The position numbers and the translations under genes are program-made. This document shows, piece after piece, positions 15,750 through 24,825 of a DNA stretch of 64,000 bases. The notes beneath the pieces were generated by a model. That model was given only the letters and a program-made list of their open reading frames with translations. It did not search any database and was not told the origin of the DNA. Source of the stretch: JAAYZQ01 sp034428935 (GTDB lineage: Bacteria; Chloroflexota; Anaerolineae; JAAYZQ01); assembly GCA_034428935.1 (NCBI GenBank), contig DAOUHB010000151.1, positions 1 to 64,000 on the forward strand, in the 5' to 3' direction. The stretch's first letter is position 1, and each line of letters opens with the position of its first letter.

Positions 15750-16811
15750 TTACTTGGTGGTCAACTGAAAGACCAGGACAAACGACGTGTGGTCGGTGCT
15801 GCCCGGCGACTCGCCCAGGCCCAAGCCGGTCACCCGGTCGCTGGGCAGGGGGCCGCCGACGAACACAATGTACGAGTTCAGGGCGCCGAACATGGGATAG
15901 TTGATGCCGTAGGGCTCGCCGGGCTTGGGACTGGTGTAGAGGCGCTCCTGGACGCCGTGCTCGACAACGACCTCCTGGCCCCAGGCGGGGGCGCCCTTTT
16001 CGTTGAGTGCCGTGACGTATAGAAGCCCATTGCCACCCTGGCCTGCCTTTCGCCATTCGAGGCGGACCAGCCGCCAGTGGCGCTCGCCGGGGGCCACCTG
16101 GGCCTCGACGAGGCGAACCGGTGGCTCCAGGAGATCGACGCGGTGATCCCACCAGTCCCAGGGCAGGGCTGTGGGGGCGGCGGGGGCCGCGGTGGCAGTC
16201 GCCGGGCGCCGGGTCGAGGCGGGAGGCGCGCCGGTCGGCGGCAGCGGGCTGGGGGTGGCGCTGGGCAGCGGCGTCGGCGTCGCGGTAGGCGCCGCCGAGG
16301 GCCGGGCTGTGGGGCTGGGCGTGGGCGTGGCTGTGGGGCTGGCCGTGGGCGTGGCTGTGGCGACGTAGGCCACGAGCTCGGGCGCCCCCTGCCCCAGGGC
16401 CGCGGCCAGCGTGGCCAGGTCGGTCGCCAGCCGTTCGCTTCCCTCGGCCGCCTGGCGCAGCGCGAGGCCGGCCATGGCGGCGGCAGCGTCTTCCGGTTCC
16501 AGGCCCAGGGCGCCCAGGCGCTCCCTGGCCCGCTCCAGATCCCCGTCGACGGCATAGAGGGCGGCGACCAGGACGAGGTCTTGCTCGTCCCATCCATCCC
16601 GACCGGCCGGATCGGCCGGCGGCGCTTCGGTGGGAGCCTGTGGCGGGATGGCGGTGGGTGCCGGCGCCGTGTTGCTCGGCGGCGGTGTCGCCTCGATTGT
16701 GACGGGGGCGGCGGGCGGCCACAGGAAACGGGCCAGAATGAGGCCCATCAGGGCGCCAAAGGCGGCGCCCAGCAGCGAACCGGCCACAACTCGCCGGCCC
16801 CAATCACGCAT
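15750..16811 (-). CDS. Membrane-anchored protein with Thr/Pro-rich linker, function unknown
   Basis: 353 residues. A single membrane segment near residues 8-32 is followed by a low-complexity region (TPPPSNTAPAPTA). Next comes a helical segment of about 80 residues (about 73-150), then a second long linker of repeated TATPT/SPTATPTP units. A C-terminal beta-rich domain (about 230-353) looks like an extracellular binding domain. I do not recognise that domain. The start overlaps the end of the M50 protease gene by 8 bases, so the two are translationally coupled, and the subtilase follows 38 bases later. It might be a target or partner of the site-2 protease, by proximity only. Confidence 0.7.
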   Translation of the reverse strand: MRDWGRRVVAGSLLGAAFGALMGLILARFLWPPAAPVTIEATPPPSNTAPAPTAIPPQAPTEAPPADPAGRDGWDEQDLVLVAALYAVDGDLERARERLGALGLEPEDAAAAMAGLALRQAAEGSERLATDLATLAAALGQGAPELVAYVATATPTASPTATPTPSPTARPSAAPTATPTPLPSATPSPLPPTGAPPASTRRPATATAAPAAPTALPWDWWDHRVDLLEPPVRLVEAQVAPGERHWRLVRLEWRKAGQGGNGLLYVTALNEKGAPAWGQEVVVEHGVQERLYTSPKPGEPYGINYPMFGALNSYIVFVGGPLPSDRVTGLGLGESPGSTDHTSFVLVFQLTTK

Positions 16812-18069
16812 CGCGGCGCCTCGCGGCCAGGCGGCGGGCCAGCCCCCAGGCCAGGACCAGGCCCGTGGCCAGGAGCGGGATCTGGCGCAGGACGGTTCCT
16901 TCGGTACCCGGACTGCCCTCGGGGAAGACCAGGGTCAGCGGTACGGGCGTAAAGGTCAGCACCAAAACCACCAGTACCAGGACCGCCAGCGCTTTGCGGC
17001 GGGCGTCCAGGCGCGTGATGCGATCCAGGGGGCCGGGGTGCCCCTGGCCGAACAAAAAGACCAGCCCCGCCCACAAGAGCCAGCCGGGCCAGACGACGAG
17101 GCCCATGCCCAGGAGCACAAAAATGATGGGCCAGGTCATCCGCTGCGCCCGGGTGCCCACCAGGCTGTAGAGCACGTGCCCCCCGTCGAGCTGGCCGGCA
17201 GGGATCAGGTTGAGGCTCGTCACCAGCAGCCCGGCCCAGCCGGCAAAGGCGACGGGATGGATAAAGACGTCCACGCCGCCGTCAGGCAGCCAGCGGCCGA
17301 ACACGGCATATTTCAGCAGGAGGTAAAGAAGCGAGTTGCCCTCCATAGAATAGCCATGGTCCACGGGCAGGGGCTGGATCTCGGACATGGACAGGCCCAG
17401 CAACAGCACCGGGATGGCCACCACCAGCCCGGCCAGCGGTCCGGCGGAGCCGATGTCCAGCATGACACGGCGGTTGGTGATGGCTGCCTTCATGCGGATC
17501 ACGGCCCCCATGGTCCCCAGGACGTTCCCCAAAAAGTCGGGAATGGGCAAGGGCACAAAATAGGGCAGGGTGGCGGCCACGCGGTGGTGGCGGCTCATGA
17601 AATAGTGCCCCAACTCGTGGGCCAGGAGGATGGACAGCAGGCTGAGGGAAAAGGGCCAGCCCACCCAGAAATTGAAAAGTGGCCACCACAGGTCGTTGGC
17701 CGGCCGCAGTTCCGACATGCCGGCGCCTACGTAGAGTGTCGTCAGAACCGTGAGCCCGAACAGCAGGGCGTGCACCCACAGCCGGGGGCGGTCGTACTCG
17801 GGCATGACGCCGGGTATGGCCAGCAGCTCGTCCATGTCGGTCTGCTCGTCGTGGCGGAGCATGGCGGTATAGTTCAGGGCACGGAGCCGGGAGGCGATCT
17901 TTGGATAGGCCTGCTCGGAGGGTGCCTGCAGGTGGCCCCGGAAGCGGATGGCGTCGCGGTGCTCGGACACGCCGTGGGTGACATCCTGCACCGACAGGAG
18001 ATCGCTCACAGCGCCCTCGATGATCTGCCCGCTGCTCTGCTCCAGCGGTGAATCTTCCAGGTCAAACAT
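16804..18069 (-). CDS. Site-2 protease family (M50) intramembrane metalloprotease
   Basis: 421 residues with an N-terminal cytosolic region of about 95 residues and about eight membrane segments. The zinc motif HELGH sits at residues 151-155 within LLAHELGHYF, and the second site NLIPAGQLDGGH supplies the Asp ligand. This arrangement matches the EGY1/cyanobacterial S2P-like branch, which has its catalytic motifs inside a long hydrophobic core and no PDZ domain. The N-terminal part contains a region resembling the small alpha/beta domain of this branch. It probably cleaves membrane proteins within the bilayer. It heads a co-directional run with the anchored protein and the subtilase, under the promoter at 18114-18142. 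Confidence 0.88.
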   Translation of the reverse strand: MFDLEDSPLEQSSGQIIEGAVSDLLSVQDVTHGVSEHRDAIRFRGHLQAPSEQAYPKIASRLRALNYTAMLRHDEQTDMDELLAIPGVMPEYDRPRLWVHALLFGLTVLTTLYVGAGMSELRPANDLWWPLFNFWVGWPFSLSLLSILLAHELGHYFMSRHHRVAATLPYFVPLPIPDFLGNVLGTMGAVIRMKAAITNRRVMLDIGSAGPLAGLVVAIPVLLLGLSMSEIQPLPVDHGYSMEGNSLLYLLLKYAVFGRWLPDGGVDVFIHPVAFAGWAGLLVTSLNLIPAGQLDGGHVLYSLVGTRAQRMTWPIIFVLLGMGLVVWPGWLLWAGLVFLFGQGHPGPLDRITRLDARRKALAVLVLVVLVLTFTPVPLTLVFPEGSPGTEGTVLRQIPLLATGLVLAWGLARRLAARRRDA

Positions 18070-18113
18070 CCTTTACAGCTTTCTAGGCGTCACGATGGTC
18101 GTGGTTGTGGATC

Positions 18114-18142
18114 AGTATACCACAGGCCGAAGGGGGCTGCAA
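18114..18142 (-). promoter_or_regulatory. Promoter for the M50 protease operon
   Basis: On the minus strand: TTGCAG (18137-18142), a 17-base spacer and TATACT (18114-18119), about 45 bases upstream of the M50 start. Confidence 0.6.
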
Positions 18143-18199
18143 CCCGCCATCCCGGCGGGTCAACAGCGGGGGCGCGAGACCTCCAGAACCGGGCTGGGG

Positions 18200-18228
18200 T
18201 TGAGAATTGTGTCGAGCCGTGCTATAAT
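18200..18228 (+). promoter_or_regulatory. Promoter for the membrane zinc-protease gene
   Basis: TTGAGA (18200-18205), a 17-base spacer and TATAAT (18223-18228), giving a leader of about 90 bases before the ATG at 18323. Confidence 0.65.
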
Positions 18229-18322
18229 GCGCCTGCGGCCGCGCTGTCTCCGGCCGTGCACCCGCCCGGCCCGCGTTGTTCGCAAGGCGGAAGAGCGGGG
18301 CGCACACGAAGGGTTGACGATT

Positions 18323-20245
18323 ATGCATTCGGACAAAGAGCAGGGGCCACGCCCCCGCTATGGCTATCTACTGCTGGCGGCGCTGATCCTGGTCGTCGCC
18401 GCGGCGCTCATGGCCGGCCTGTGGCAGGTGCCGCGGTTCCTGGGCGATCCAACCGCCACGCCTTTGCCGCCGGCGAGCGAGCCGACCGCTACGGCCGCAC
18501 CCACCGAGGCGGCCGCGACGGAAGCGCCGACCATCACCGCCCTCCTGACCCAGGTGGACGACGCGGCAGGGACCATCGTCTTCGAGGTACAGGCCGAGGT
18601 CCCGCCTGGCCGGCGGATCGAAGAGGTCCTGTTCTGGTATGATACCCAGGCCGGCAACGAGGTGAAGCGGTTTGACGGGCCGTTCGCGGACGAGGCTTCT
18701 CTCTCCTACCGGCTGGATGCCAGGGGAGAGGGCCTCACCCGGACCCTGACAAACACGGCCCCCCTCGACTACTGGTGGCTGGTTCGCGACTCGACAGGCG
18801 ATGACGTGCGCCTCGGGGATCAGGTTCCCCTGGGCCCCTATCTCCGGTCGCTGGTCACAGCGCCCGCTCCGGAGCCGGCCACGGAGGGCGTTGCCTGGTC
18901 TGCCTGGGAAACGGAGCACTTTCGCCTGTACTTTGTGCCCGACACCGCTGCCGAGCGGGATCGGGTCGAGATCGGCGCCCTGGCCGAGGACGCGCTGGCG
19001 GCCATCAGCGAGAAGCTCGAGGTCGACTTTGATGGGCAGATGGACATCTACCTGACCCCACGCGTCTTCTGGCAGGGTGGGGCGGCATATGGCGACAAGG
19101 TGCAGCTCATCTCCTACCTGGACCGCAACTATACCGCCGTCGAGGTCTGGTCCTACTTTACGCACGAGGGGACCCACGCCCTGGCCCAGGGTTTTCTCCA
19201 GCAGAAGGAGGATGGCGGCGGCCCGGACTCGGTCCTGGTCGAAGGGCTGGCGGTTTGGGCCAGCGGCGGTCACTACAGCCGGGAGCCCATCGACGCCTGG
19301 GCAGCGACCGTGGCCGCGTCGGACGACTATATCCCCCTGGGCGAGCTGCGGTTCGGTTCCTTTCACACTTTCCAGCACGAGACCGCCTACCTGGAATCGG
19401 CTTCCTTTGTCAAGTATCTCATCGAGACCTACGGATTGGAGCCATTCAAGGAGCTGTACGGCAGGGCCTCGGGCCGGGCGGGGTACGACGATATGCTGGT
19501 GGAGGAGCTGTACGGCAAGAGCTATCACGAGCTGGAGAACGATTGGTTGGCGTACCTGGAGACCGTCGAGCCCACGCGGGAGCAGGTCGAGAGGTGGGAG
19601 CTCAAGGTGCGCGCCTTTGACCTGATGCGCCGCTACGAGACCGAGATGGATCCCGACGCCCGCATTCTGCCTTCCACGCCGCCGCCCGAGTGGACGAGCG
19701 ATACGCTCCGGATCTTTACCCGGCGCCTGAACGAACCCGAAAACATTGTCCTGGAGACGGCCCTCATCGCTGCCCTGGAGCGGCTGTACGAGGGCGACGC
19801 GGCGAAGGTCGAGGCCTTGCTGGACGACGTCGAGGCGGCCCTCGACGAGGGCACAGATCCGGATGCAGCCTCGTTCCAGGCACGCGAGGACATCCTGGAG
19901 CTCCTGGCGCGGCAGGACGCAGCCGTGTTGCGCGCCGACGTCGATGCCTACCGCGATACCCTGGTGCCCGGCTCGTCGCTGGCGCTCCCACGCGCCGTTG
20001 AGGAAGCGCTTGCGCCGCCCTACACGGCCTACTGGCAGGAGCTGGCCCGCGTGGAACTGTCCGAGGACGGGCAGCGCGCCAGGGCACAGGTTCTGCTCCA
20101 CGCCGACCTGGCCGGCGGCGAAGGACCGGAGGGTGAGCCCCAGCTCTTTTCGCTGTCCCTCATCCGGTCTGGCCGCGGCTGGCTGGTGTTGGAGCGGCAA
20201 CAGACCGCCGTCGAATTGTCGATGCCACCGGTTGCCGGTGACTGA
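18323..20245 (+). CDS. Membrane-anchored gluzincin-type metallopeptidase
   Basis: 640 residues. An N-terminal anchor (about 16-36) leads to a Thr/Ala/Pro linker, an Ig-like beta domain (about 70-180) and a peptidase domain. Zinc ligands are His281 and His285 in HEGTH (an HExxH motif) and Glu307 in LVEGLAVWASGGHY, the gluzincin (MA clan) arrangement. A C-terminal region of about 200 residues is mostly helical and ends in a small NTF2-like beta domain (about 540-630). The ATG was chosen because the anchor begins 15 residues later and the promoter lies 95 bases upstream. It likely acts on the outer face of the membrane; its substrate is unknown. Confidence 0.82.
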   Translation: MHSDKEQGPRPRYGYLLLAALILVVAAALMAGLWQVPRFLGDPTATPLPPASEPTATAAPTEAAATEAPTITALLTQVDDAAGTIVFEVQAEVPPGRRIEEVLFWYDTQAGNEVKRFDGPFADEASLSYRLDARGEGLTRTLTNTAPLDYWWLVRDSTGDDVRLGDQVPLGPYLRSLVTAPAPEPATEGVAWSAWETEHFRLYFVPDTAAERDRVEIGALAEDALAAISEKLEVDFDGQMDIYLTPRVFWQGGAAYGDKVQLISYLDRNYTAVEVWSYFTHEGTHALAQGFLQQKEDGGGPDSVLVEGLAVWASGGHYSREPIDAWAATVAASDDYIPLGELRFGSFHTFQHETAYLESASFVKYLIETYGLEPFKELYGRASGRAGYDDMLVEELYGKSYHELENDWLAYLETVEPTREQVERWELKVRAFDLMRRYETEMDPDARILPSTPPPEWTSDTLRIFTRRLNEPENIVLETALIAALERLYEGDAAKVEALLDDVEAALDEGTDPDAASFQAREDILELLARQDAAVLRADVDAYRDTLVPGSSLALPRAVEEALAPPYTAYWQELARVELSEDGQRARAQVLLHADLAGGEGPEGEPQLFSLSLIRSGRGWLVLERQQTAVELSMPPVAGD

Positions 20246-20371
20246 ACCCGTGCCGTCGATCGCGACGTACCCCGGAAAGATTCCCGGGCGTGCGGGCCGC
20301 GCGGTCCGCACTGAGCAAGACCGTTGTTGTCACTGCCTCACCTTGCTCGAACCCATCTCCGAGGAGGAATG

Positions 20372-21358
20372 ATGGACAAGAGAGCGCGCGTGGAAGCAGC
20401 GCTGCGACGCGAAGCAGTGGATCGCATACCGTTTAGCCTGTGGCGGCACTATCACCGCCAGGATCGCGACCCCGAGGCCCTGGCCGCGGCGACGCTGGCC
20501 CTGGCCCACGACTATGACCTGGACCTGGTCAAGCTGACGCCATCGGGCCTCTATGCCGTGGAGGACTGGGCCGGGAACCATATCGTCTATCCCGGCACCG
20601 ATCACGAGCCACCCACCCTGGCGCAGCCGGCCGTTGAGCGGCCGGGCGACTGGCGGCGGTTGTCGATTCTGCAGCCATCTTCCGGGGCCCTGGGACGCGA
20701 GCTGCGCGCCATCCGGCTCGTGGCCGGTGGGTTGCTGGATGGCGCCCCCCTGTTGATGACCATCTTCAGCCCGCTGACGCTGGCCTACAAGCTGGCGGGC
20801 AAGGCTGCGATCGAGCATCTGCGAGAGCATCCCCGGGACCTGCACGCCGGCCTGGAGACGATGGCCGCGACGACCGCATTGTTTGTGTTGGCGGCCCTGG
20901 AAGCAGGGGCCAGCGGCTTTTTTTTCGCCACGCAACTTGCCGGCCGAGGCTGGCTTTCGCGGCAGGAGTACGAGGAGTTTGGCGTTCGCTACGACCTGGC
21001 CGTCCTGGAGGCTGCAGCCGCTGCCCACGCTGGGATCCTGGTCCTGCACCTTCACGGCCAGGAGGTCTTTTTCGATCTGGCCGACCGCTACCCCATCCAC
21101 GCCGTGAGCTGGCACAACTGGGAGACGCAGCCCTCGCTGGCCTCGGCGCGGCAGATGTGCGGCCGTGCCTTTCTCACGGGGCTGGATCGCGATCTGCTGG
21201 CGCAGGGGTCGGTAGCGGCCGTCCAGGAGCAGGTGCGCCAGGCCGTGGTGCAGGCGGAGGAACGAGGCTTGATCCTGTCCCCATCGTGTGTCATCCCCAC
21301 GGACGCCCCCGACGCCAACCTGCGGGCCGTGGGCGAGCTCCTGGCGCGCTGGCCCTGA
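20372..21358 (+). CDS. Uroporphyrinogen decarboxylase (URO-D) superfamily protein
   Basis: 328 residues from the second of two adjacent ATGs, chosen because GAGGAGG is too close to the first. The RVEAALRREAVDRIPFSLWRHY start and the TIM-barrel pattern ending HLHG and SWHNWETQPSL are typical of the HemE/MtaA/CmuA superfamily. That superfamily includes both heme-pathway decarboxylases and corrinoid:CoM or folate methyltransferases. The classic HemE arginine-rich N-terminus (PVWxMRQAGR) is absent, so heme synthesis is unlikely. A methyltransferase role linked to the MttB gene at 882-2321 is conceivable, but the two are 18 kb apart. No heme or corrinoid genes surround it. Confidence 0.78.
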   Translation: MDKRARVEAALRREAVDRIPFSLWRHYHRQDRDPEALAAATLALAHDYDLDLVKLTPSGLYAVEDWAGNHIVYPGTDHEPPTLAQPAVERPGDWRRLSILQPSSGALGRELRAIRLVAGGLLDGAPLLMTIFSPLTLAYKLAGKAAIEHLREHPRDLHAGLETMAATTALFVLAALEAGASGFFFATQLAGRGWLSRQEYEEFGVRYDLAVLEAAAAAHAGILVLHLHGQEVFFDLADRYPIHAVSWHNWETQPSLASARQMCGRAFLTGLDRDLLAQGSVAAVQEQVRQAVVQAEERGLILSPSCVIPTDAPDANLRAVGELLARWP

Positions 21359-21370
21359 GCCCCGGCAGCG

Positions 21371-22126
21371 CTAGCCGCCCGGCACCCAGCTCCACTGCAC
21401 CAGGCGGCGGATGGACCCCTCGACGGCAAGGGCCGCGGCGTAGCCCGGCGCGGGCGACAGCGCGACCAGCGACCAGCGCGCCGCCTCGCCGGGCTGGCCC
21501 TCCACGTCCAGCAGCCGGGCAGGCTCGCCGGGCCGCAGGCTGACGCTAAAGCTGGACAGCGGCCGCGACAGCCCGGTCCCCTGGGCCTTCAGGTAGGCCT
21601 CTTTTCGCGTCCAGCCGAGGACAAAGGCCTCCTCCCGCCGGCCCGGGGGCACTTCCCGGAGCATGGCCTGCTCCCGGGCCGAAAAAAAGCGCGCTGCGAT
21701 CCTCTCTGCGTCGGGCATGGGACGGATTGCTTCCACGTCGGCGCCCACCTCGGCACCCCGGGCGACGGCGCAGACGGCGAGGTCGCGGGAGTGGGCCAGG
21801 TTAAAGCGCAGGTCGGGGGCGCCGGCGGCTTCCTGGAGCCTGGGCTTGCCCTGCGGCCCCCGCTCGAAGCGAAGGGCGGCCGCAGGGCGGCCCAGATAAA
21901 GCCCCAGGATGGCGCGCAAGGCGCCGTGGGCGGCGACAAAGCGCTGACGGTGGCGCTCCAGCCGGAAGCGTGCCGCCCGTTCTCGCTCATCCTCGTCAAG
22001 GCCGGCGGTCAGGCGCTCCAGCACCTCGGGCGAGAGGTCCAGCCAGGCTCGCCAGGCGTGCACTTCTCCCGGAGCCAGCGTGGGTACCCCGGCCGGCGCC
22101 GGCCAATCGTCTGTCCCGCCCTGCAA
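21371..22126 (-). CDS. 4'-phosphopantetheinyl transferase (Sfp/AcpT superfamily)
   Basis: 251 residues, typical of Sfp-type enzymes with two pseudo-repeats. These transfer phosphopantetheine from CoA to the serine of carrier proteins. Key motifs are FNLAHSRDLAVCAV, VGADVEAI with the Mg-binding Asp and Glu, and FVLGWTRKEAYLKAQGTGL (the WxxKEA signature). It lies 19 bases below the TolB-like lipoprotein and ends 12 bases from the convergent URO-D gene. No PKS, NRPS or carrier-protein gene is in the window, so it probably serves fatty-acid or distant secondary-metabolite carrier proteins. Confidence 0.9.
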   Translation of the reverse strand: MQGGTDDWPAPAGVPTLAPGEVHAWRAWLDLSPEVLERLTAGLDEDERERAARFRLERHRQRFVAAHGALRAILGLYLGRPAAALRFERGPQGKPRLQEAAGAPDLRFNLAHSRDLAVCAVARGAEVGADVEAIRPMPDAERIAARFFSAREQAMLREVPPGRREEAFVLGWTRKEAYLKAQGTGLSRPLSSFSVSLRPGEPARLLDVEGQPGEAARWSLVALSPAPGYAAALAVEGSIRRLVQWSWVPGG

Positions 22127-22145
22127 GTGGTCTCTCTCCTGGCCG

Positions 22146-23366
22146 TCAGTTGGTCGGGATCTGGGGCGGCAGCCAGATGAGGCGCTCCTCGGTCCAGCCG
22201 GCCACTTCCGAGTCCGGGATTCTGGCCGGTACCCCGTCCAACTGGAAGGAGAACTGGCTCAACGGCCGTTGATTCTGGCCGTCGGCGTCCATGACCCACA
22301 GGCGGAAGAGCCTGTTCTCGGTGAGCTGGAAAGTGTCGGGCCAGTTCTCGTCTCGGGTGGAGACAAAGATGATCTGCTGGCCGTCGGGCGACCAGACCGG
22401 CAGGCCATTCCAGTACCAGTCGTCCGTCAGCCGGCGTTGGTCCGTGCCGTCGGCGTTGACCACGTTGACCTGCCAGTAGCCGCTTTGCAGCGACATGTAG
22501 GCGATCTTGTTGCCGTCGGGCGACACGGCTGGCGTGGTGTCGTCCTTGTGGCTCGAGATCTGCTGCGGGTTGGCGCCGTCGGCGTCCATGATATACAGCC
22601 CGCAGTTGTTCTCCACGCAGCCTTGATAGACGATGCGGCCGTCGGGCATAAAGGCCGGCGTGCGGCCGATGATGGGCGAGCCGTGTCGCCGGATCTCGAC
22701 AAAGGGCTCTTCGCTGACGCCGGTAAAGAGATAGAGGCGGCTTTCCCGGTCGGGCTCCTGGCGGGAGTGGAAGACAAAGCGCTGGCCGTCGCTGGCCCAC
22801 TCGGGGCGGGCCGCCTCGTTAAAGGGGATCATCTGCCACACGTCGGCGCCGTCTATGGGGCGCGACAGGAGGCCGCGCTGGTCGTGCTTCCACGAACGCC
22901 AGGCAATGCGGCCGGCGGCGACGCTGACGGTGGGCTGGCTGGCCTCGTCGATCACTCTGCTCAACTGGCCGCTCGCCAGATCCAGACCGAGGGTGTGGTA
23001 GGTCTGATCATCGGGCTCAAAGACGGGAAAGATGAGGAGCCCGTTCAGCCGGGGCGCGGGGCCCGAAGCGCGGGTGGCGGCCGGGGTGGGCGTCATCTCG
23101 GGCGGCGTCGGGCTTGGCCGCGTGGTGCGCGTCGCCGCGGGCCTGGCGGTGGCCGTGCTCCCGGCCTGGGCCACTTCAGTCGCCGGCGCGGGTTCTTGCG
23201 TCGCTTGCGCGACGGCCGTCGCCGTGAAGGTGGGGCGCGCCGTTCCGGTGGGAGCCGGCGTGCTCGTAGGGGCAGAGGTGGGGGCGGGCTCCGAGCCGCA
23301 GGTGGCCAGGAGCAGGCTGAGGGCCAGCAAAATCAGAGAATATCGGGCTTGCCTACGTTTCGTCAT
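22146..23366 (-). CDS. TolB-like beta-propeller lipoprotein
   Basis: 406 residues. A signal peptide ends in LLATCGSE, a lipobox with Cys23. It is followed by about 85 residues of Thr/Pro/Ala linker (TPTPAATRASG and similar). From about residue 105, PD40/WD40-type blades of the TolB class repeat: PTVSVAAGRIAW, RPEWASDGQRFVFHS, TPAFMPDGRIVYQ, TPAVSPDGNKIAYMS, LPVWSPDGQQIIFVS. Propellers of this kind bind peptides or ligands on the cell surface, and no catalytic residues are evident. It sits between the GT4 glycosyltransferase and the Sfp-type gene on the same strand. Confidence 0.87.
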   Translation of the reverse strand: MTKRRQARYSLILLALSLLLATCGSEPAPTSAPTSTPAPTGTARPTFTATAVAQATQEPAPATEVAQAGSTATARPAATRTTRPSPTPPEMTPTPAATRASGPAPRLNGLLIFPVFEPDDQTYHTLGLDLASGQLSRVIDEASQPTVSVAAGRIAWRSWKHDQRGLLSRPIDGADVWQMIPFNEAARPEWASDGQRFVFHSRQEPDRESRLYLFTGVSEEPFVEIRRHGSPIIGRTPAFMPDGRIVYQGCVENNCGLYIMDADGANPQQISSHKDDTTPAVSPDGNKIAYMSLQSGYWQVNVVNADGTDQRRLTDDWYWNGLPVWSPDGQQIIFVSTRDENWPDTFQLTENRLFRLWVMDADGQNQRPLSQFSFQLDGVPARIPDSEVAGWTEERLIWLPPQIPTN

Positions 23367-23432
23367 CGATTCGCTCCTTATTCTTCCAATCTTGGTTCTC
23401 TGCCTGCCCGGGCGGTGCCGTCTGGCACTTGC

Positions 23433-24710
23433 TTAACCAAAGCAGGCCTGGGCCGCCGGAAGTCCCGCCGGCCGCACCTCGTCAAACAGGTCCTCAATCT
23501 CGTTGGCCACCCGGGGCCATCCATAGCGGCTCGCCCAGCGATGGGCCTGGGCGCCCAGCTTGAGGCGCAGGCTCTCGTCGGCAAGGAGCAGGCGAATGCG
23601 GCCGGCCAGGGCCTCGGGGTCGCCGTCGGGCACCAGGAAGCCGGTCTCGCCGTCCCGCACGTTGAGGGCCAGCCCGCCCACCCTGGAGGCAATGACCGGC
23701 GTTCCACAGGCCATGGCCTCCAGGGCGACCATGCCAAAGGATTCGTAGTGAGACGGCACGACGACCATCTCGGCGGCCGCGTAGTAATAGACGAGGAGAT
23801 CCTGCTCCTTGGCGCCCTGGAACGTGACCAGATCCTCGATGCCCAGCTCGGCCCGCAGGCGATGCAGGCGGTCAAGCTCGGCGTGCATCTGGTCGCTGCC
23901 TGCACCCGGTGCCCCGCCGATGATGACCAGCTCCAGGTCGTCCTGCCAGTGGGGGATGTCGGGCGCTACCAGGGCCATGGCCCGCAGCAGGGTTTCGATG
24001 CCCTTCAGCGGCTCGATGCGCCCCACAAAGAGGATGACGCGGCTTGACGGGGGCAGGCCCAGCATCCTCTTGGCCTCGTCGCGGGGCGTGGGCTGGAACA
24101 ACTCCAGGTCCACGCCGGGGGGTATCACCCGGATCTTGCCCGCATCGGCGCCGTAGAGCCAGACCATCTGCGCCCTTTCCAGGGGGGTGGCTGCCACCAG
24201 GAGATCGACGCCGGCCATCACCGCGGCCTCACCCTCGATGCGCCGCTCGCTCTCCCATTCCTCGGGGTCCGAAGCCACGCTGTTCTTCATGTGGCCCAGG
24301 GTGTGGAACATCTGCACCACGGGTGTGCCCCATTGCCGGCGCAGGTCCAGGGCAGCCAGACCCGAGAGCCAGTAGTGGCTGTGGATGACGTCGTAGCGGA
24401 TGCCCTCACGCCGGGCCAGGTCCAGGATGCCCTCCACGAACCGCGGCAGGTGATCGGCCACCTGGACCTTGTCCATGGGCGCTTCGGGGCCGGCCGGCAG
24501 ATGGATGACGCGGCAGTTGGGACCCAGGCGGTGGTTGATGCGCGGCACGAGGGGATTCTGCGAGCGCGTGAAACAGTCCACGGCGATGCCGCGCCGGCCC
24601 AGCTCCCGGCTCAGATCCCGGACGTAGACGTTCATGCCCCCTGTTTCCTTGCCGCCCAGCGTTGCGAGGGGGCAGGTGTGCACGCTGAGCATGGCTACAC
24701 GGTTGACCAT
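23433..24710 (-). CDS. GT4-family retaining glycosyltransferase (MshA/sucrose-synthase-like)
   Basis: 425 residues with a GT-B fold. The N-terminal half begins VAMLSVHTCPLATLGGKETGGMNVYVRDL, the acceptor-side motif of MshA and sucrose-phosphate-synthase-like enzymes. The C-terminal half has ILFVGRIEPLKGIETLL and the E-x7-E motif in SHYESFGMVALEAMACGTPV that binds the nucleotide sugar. GT4 members transfer glucose, GlcNAc or mannose from nucleotide sugars with retention. The MshA-like N-terminus hints at inositol- or sugar-phosphate acceptors, but other MshA-pathway genes are absent, so lipid or surface glycan synthesis is as likely. Confidence 0.9.
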   Translation of the reverse strand: MVNRVAMLSVHTCPLATLGGKETGGMNVYVRDLSRELGRRGIAVDCFTRSQNPLVPRINHRLGPNCRVIHLPAGPEAPMDKVQVADHLPRFVEGILDLARREGIRYDVIHSHYWLSGLAALDLRRQWGTPVVQMFHTLGHMKNSVASDPEEWESERRIEGEAAVMAGVDLLVAATPLERAQMVWLYGADAGKIRVIPPGVDLELFQPTPRDEAKRMLGLPPSSRVILFVGRIEPLKGIETLLRAMALVAPDIPHWQDDLELVIIGGAPGAGSDQMHAELDRLHRLRAELGIEDLVTFQGAKEQDLLVYYYAAAEMVVVPSHYESFGMVALEAMACGTPVIASRVGGLALNVRDGETGFLVPDGDPEALAGRIRLLLADESLRLKLGAQAHRWASRYGWPRVANEIEDLFDEVRPAGLPAAQACFG

Positions 24711-24825
24711 ACCTTCTGGCGTTCCCTCTAGGCAGCAGGACCGGGGCCGGCCTCGTCGTTATGGCTGGTGCGAGGCAGCTCCGATGGCGACCCTGACGGT
24801 TTGGTGGCGCTCGCCGGCACGTTTC

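Noticed and set aside
15712..16803. In-frame upstream extension of the subtilase gene
   Set aside because: The extension overlaps the anchored TATPT-linker protein in another frame; the signal peptide and ribosome site fit the GTG at 15711.
18368..20311. 647-codon minus-strand frame
   Set aside because: Antisense to the membrane zinc protease, which carries HEGTH and the downstream Glu motif.
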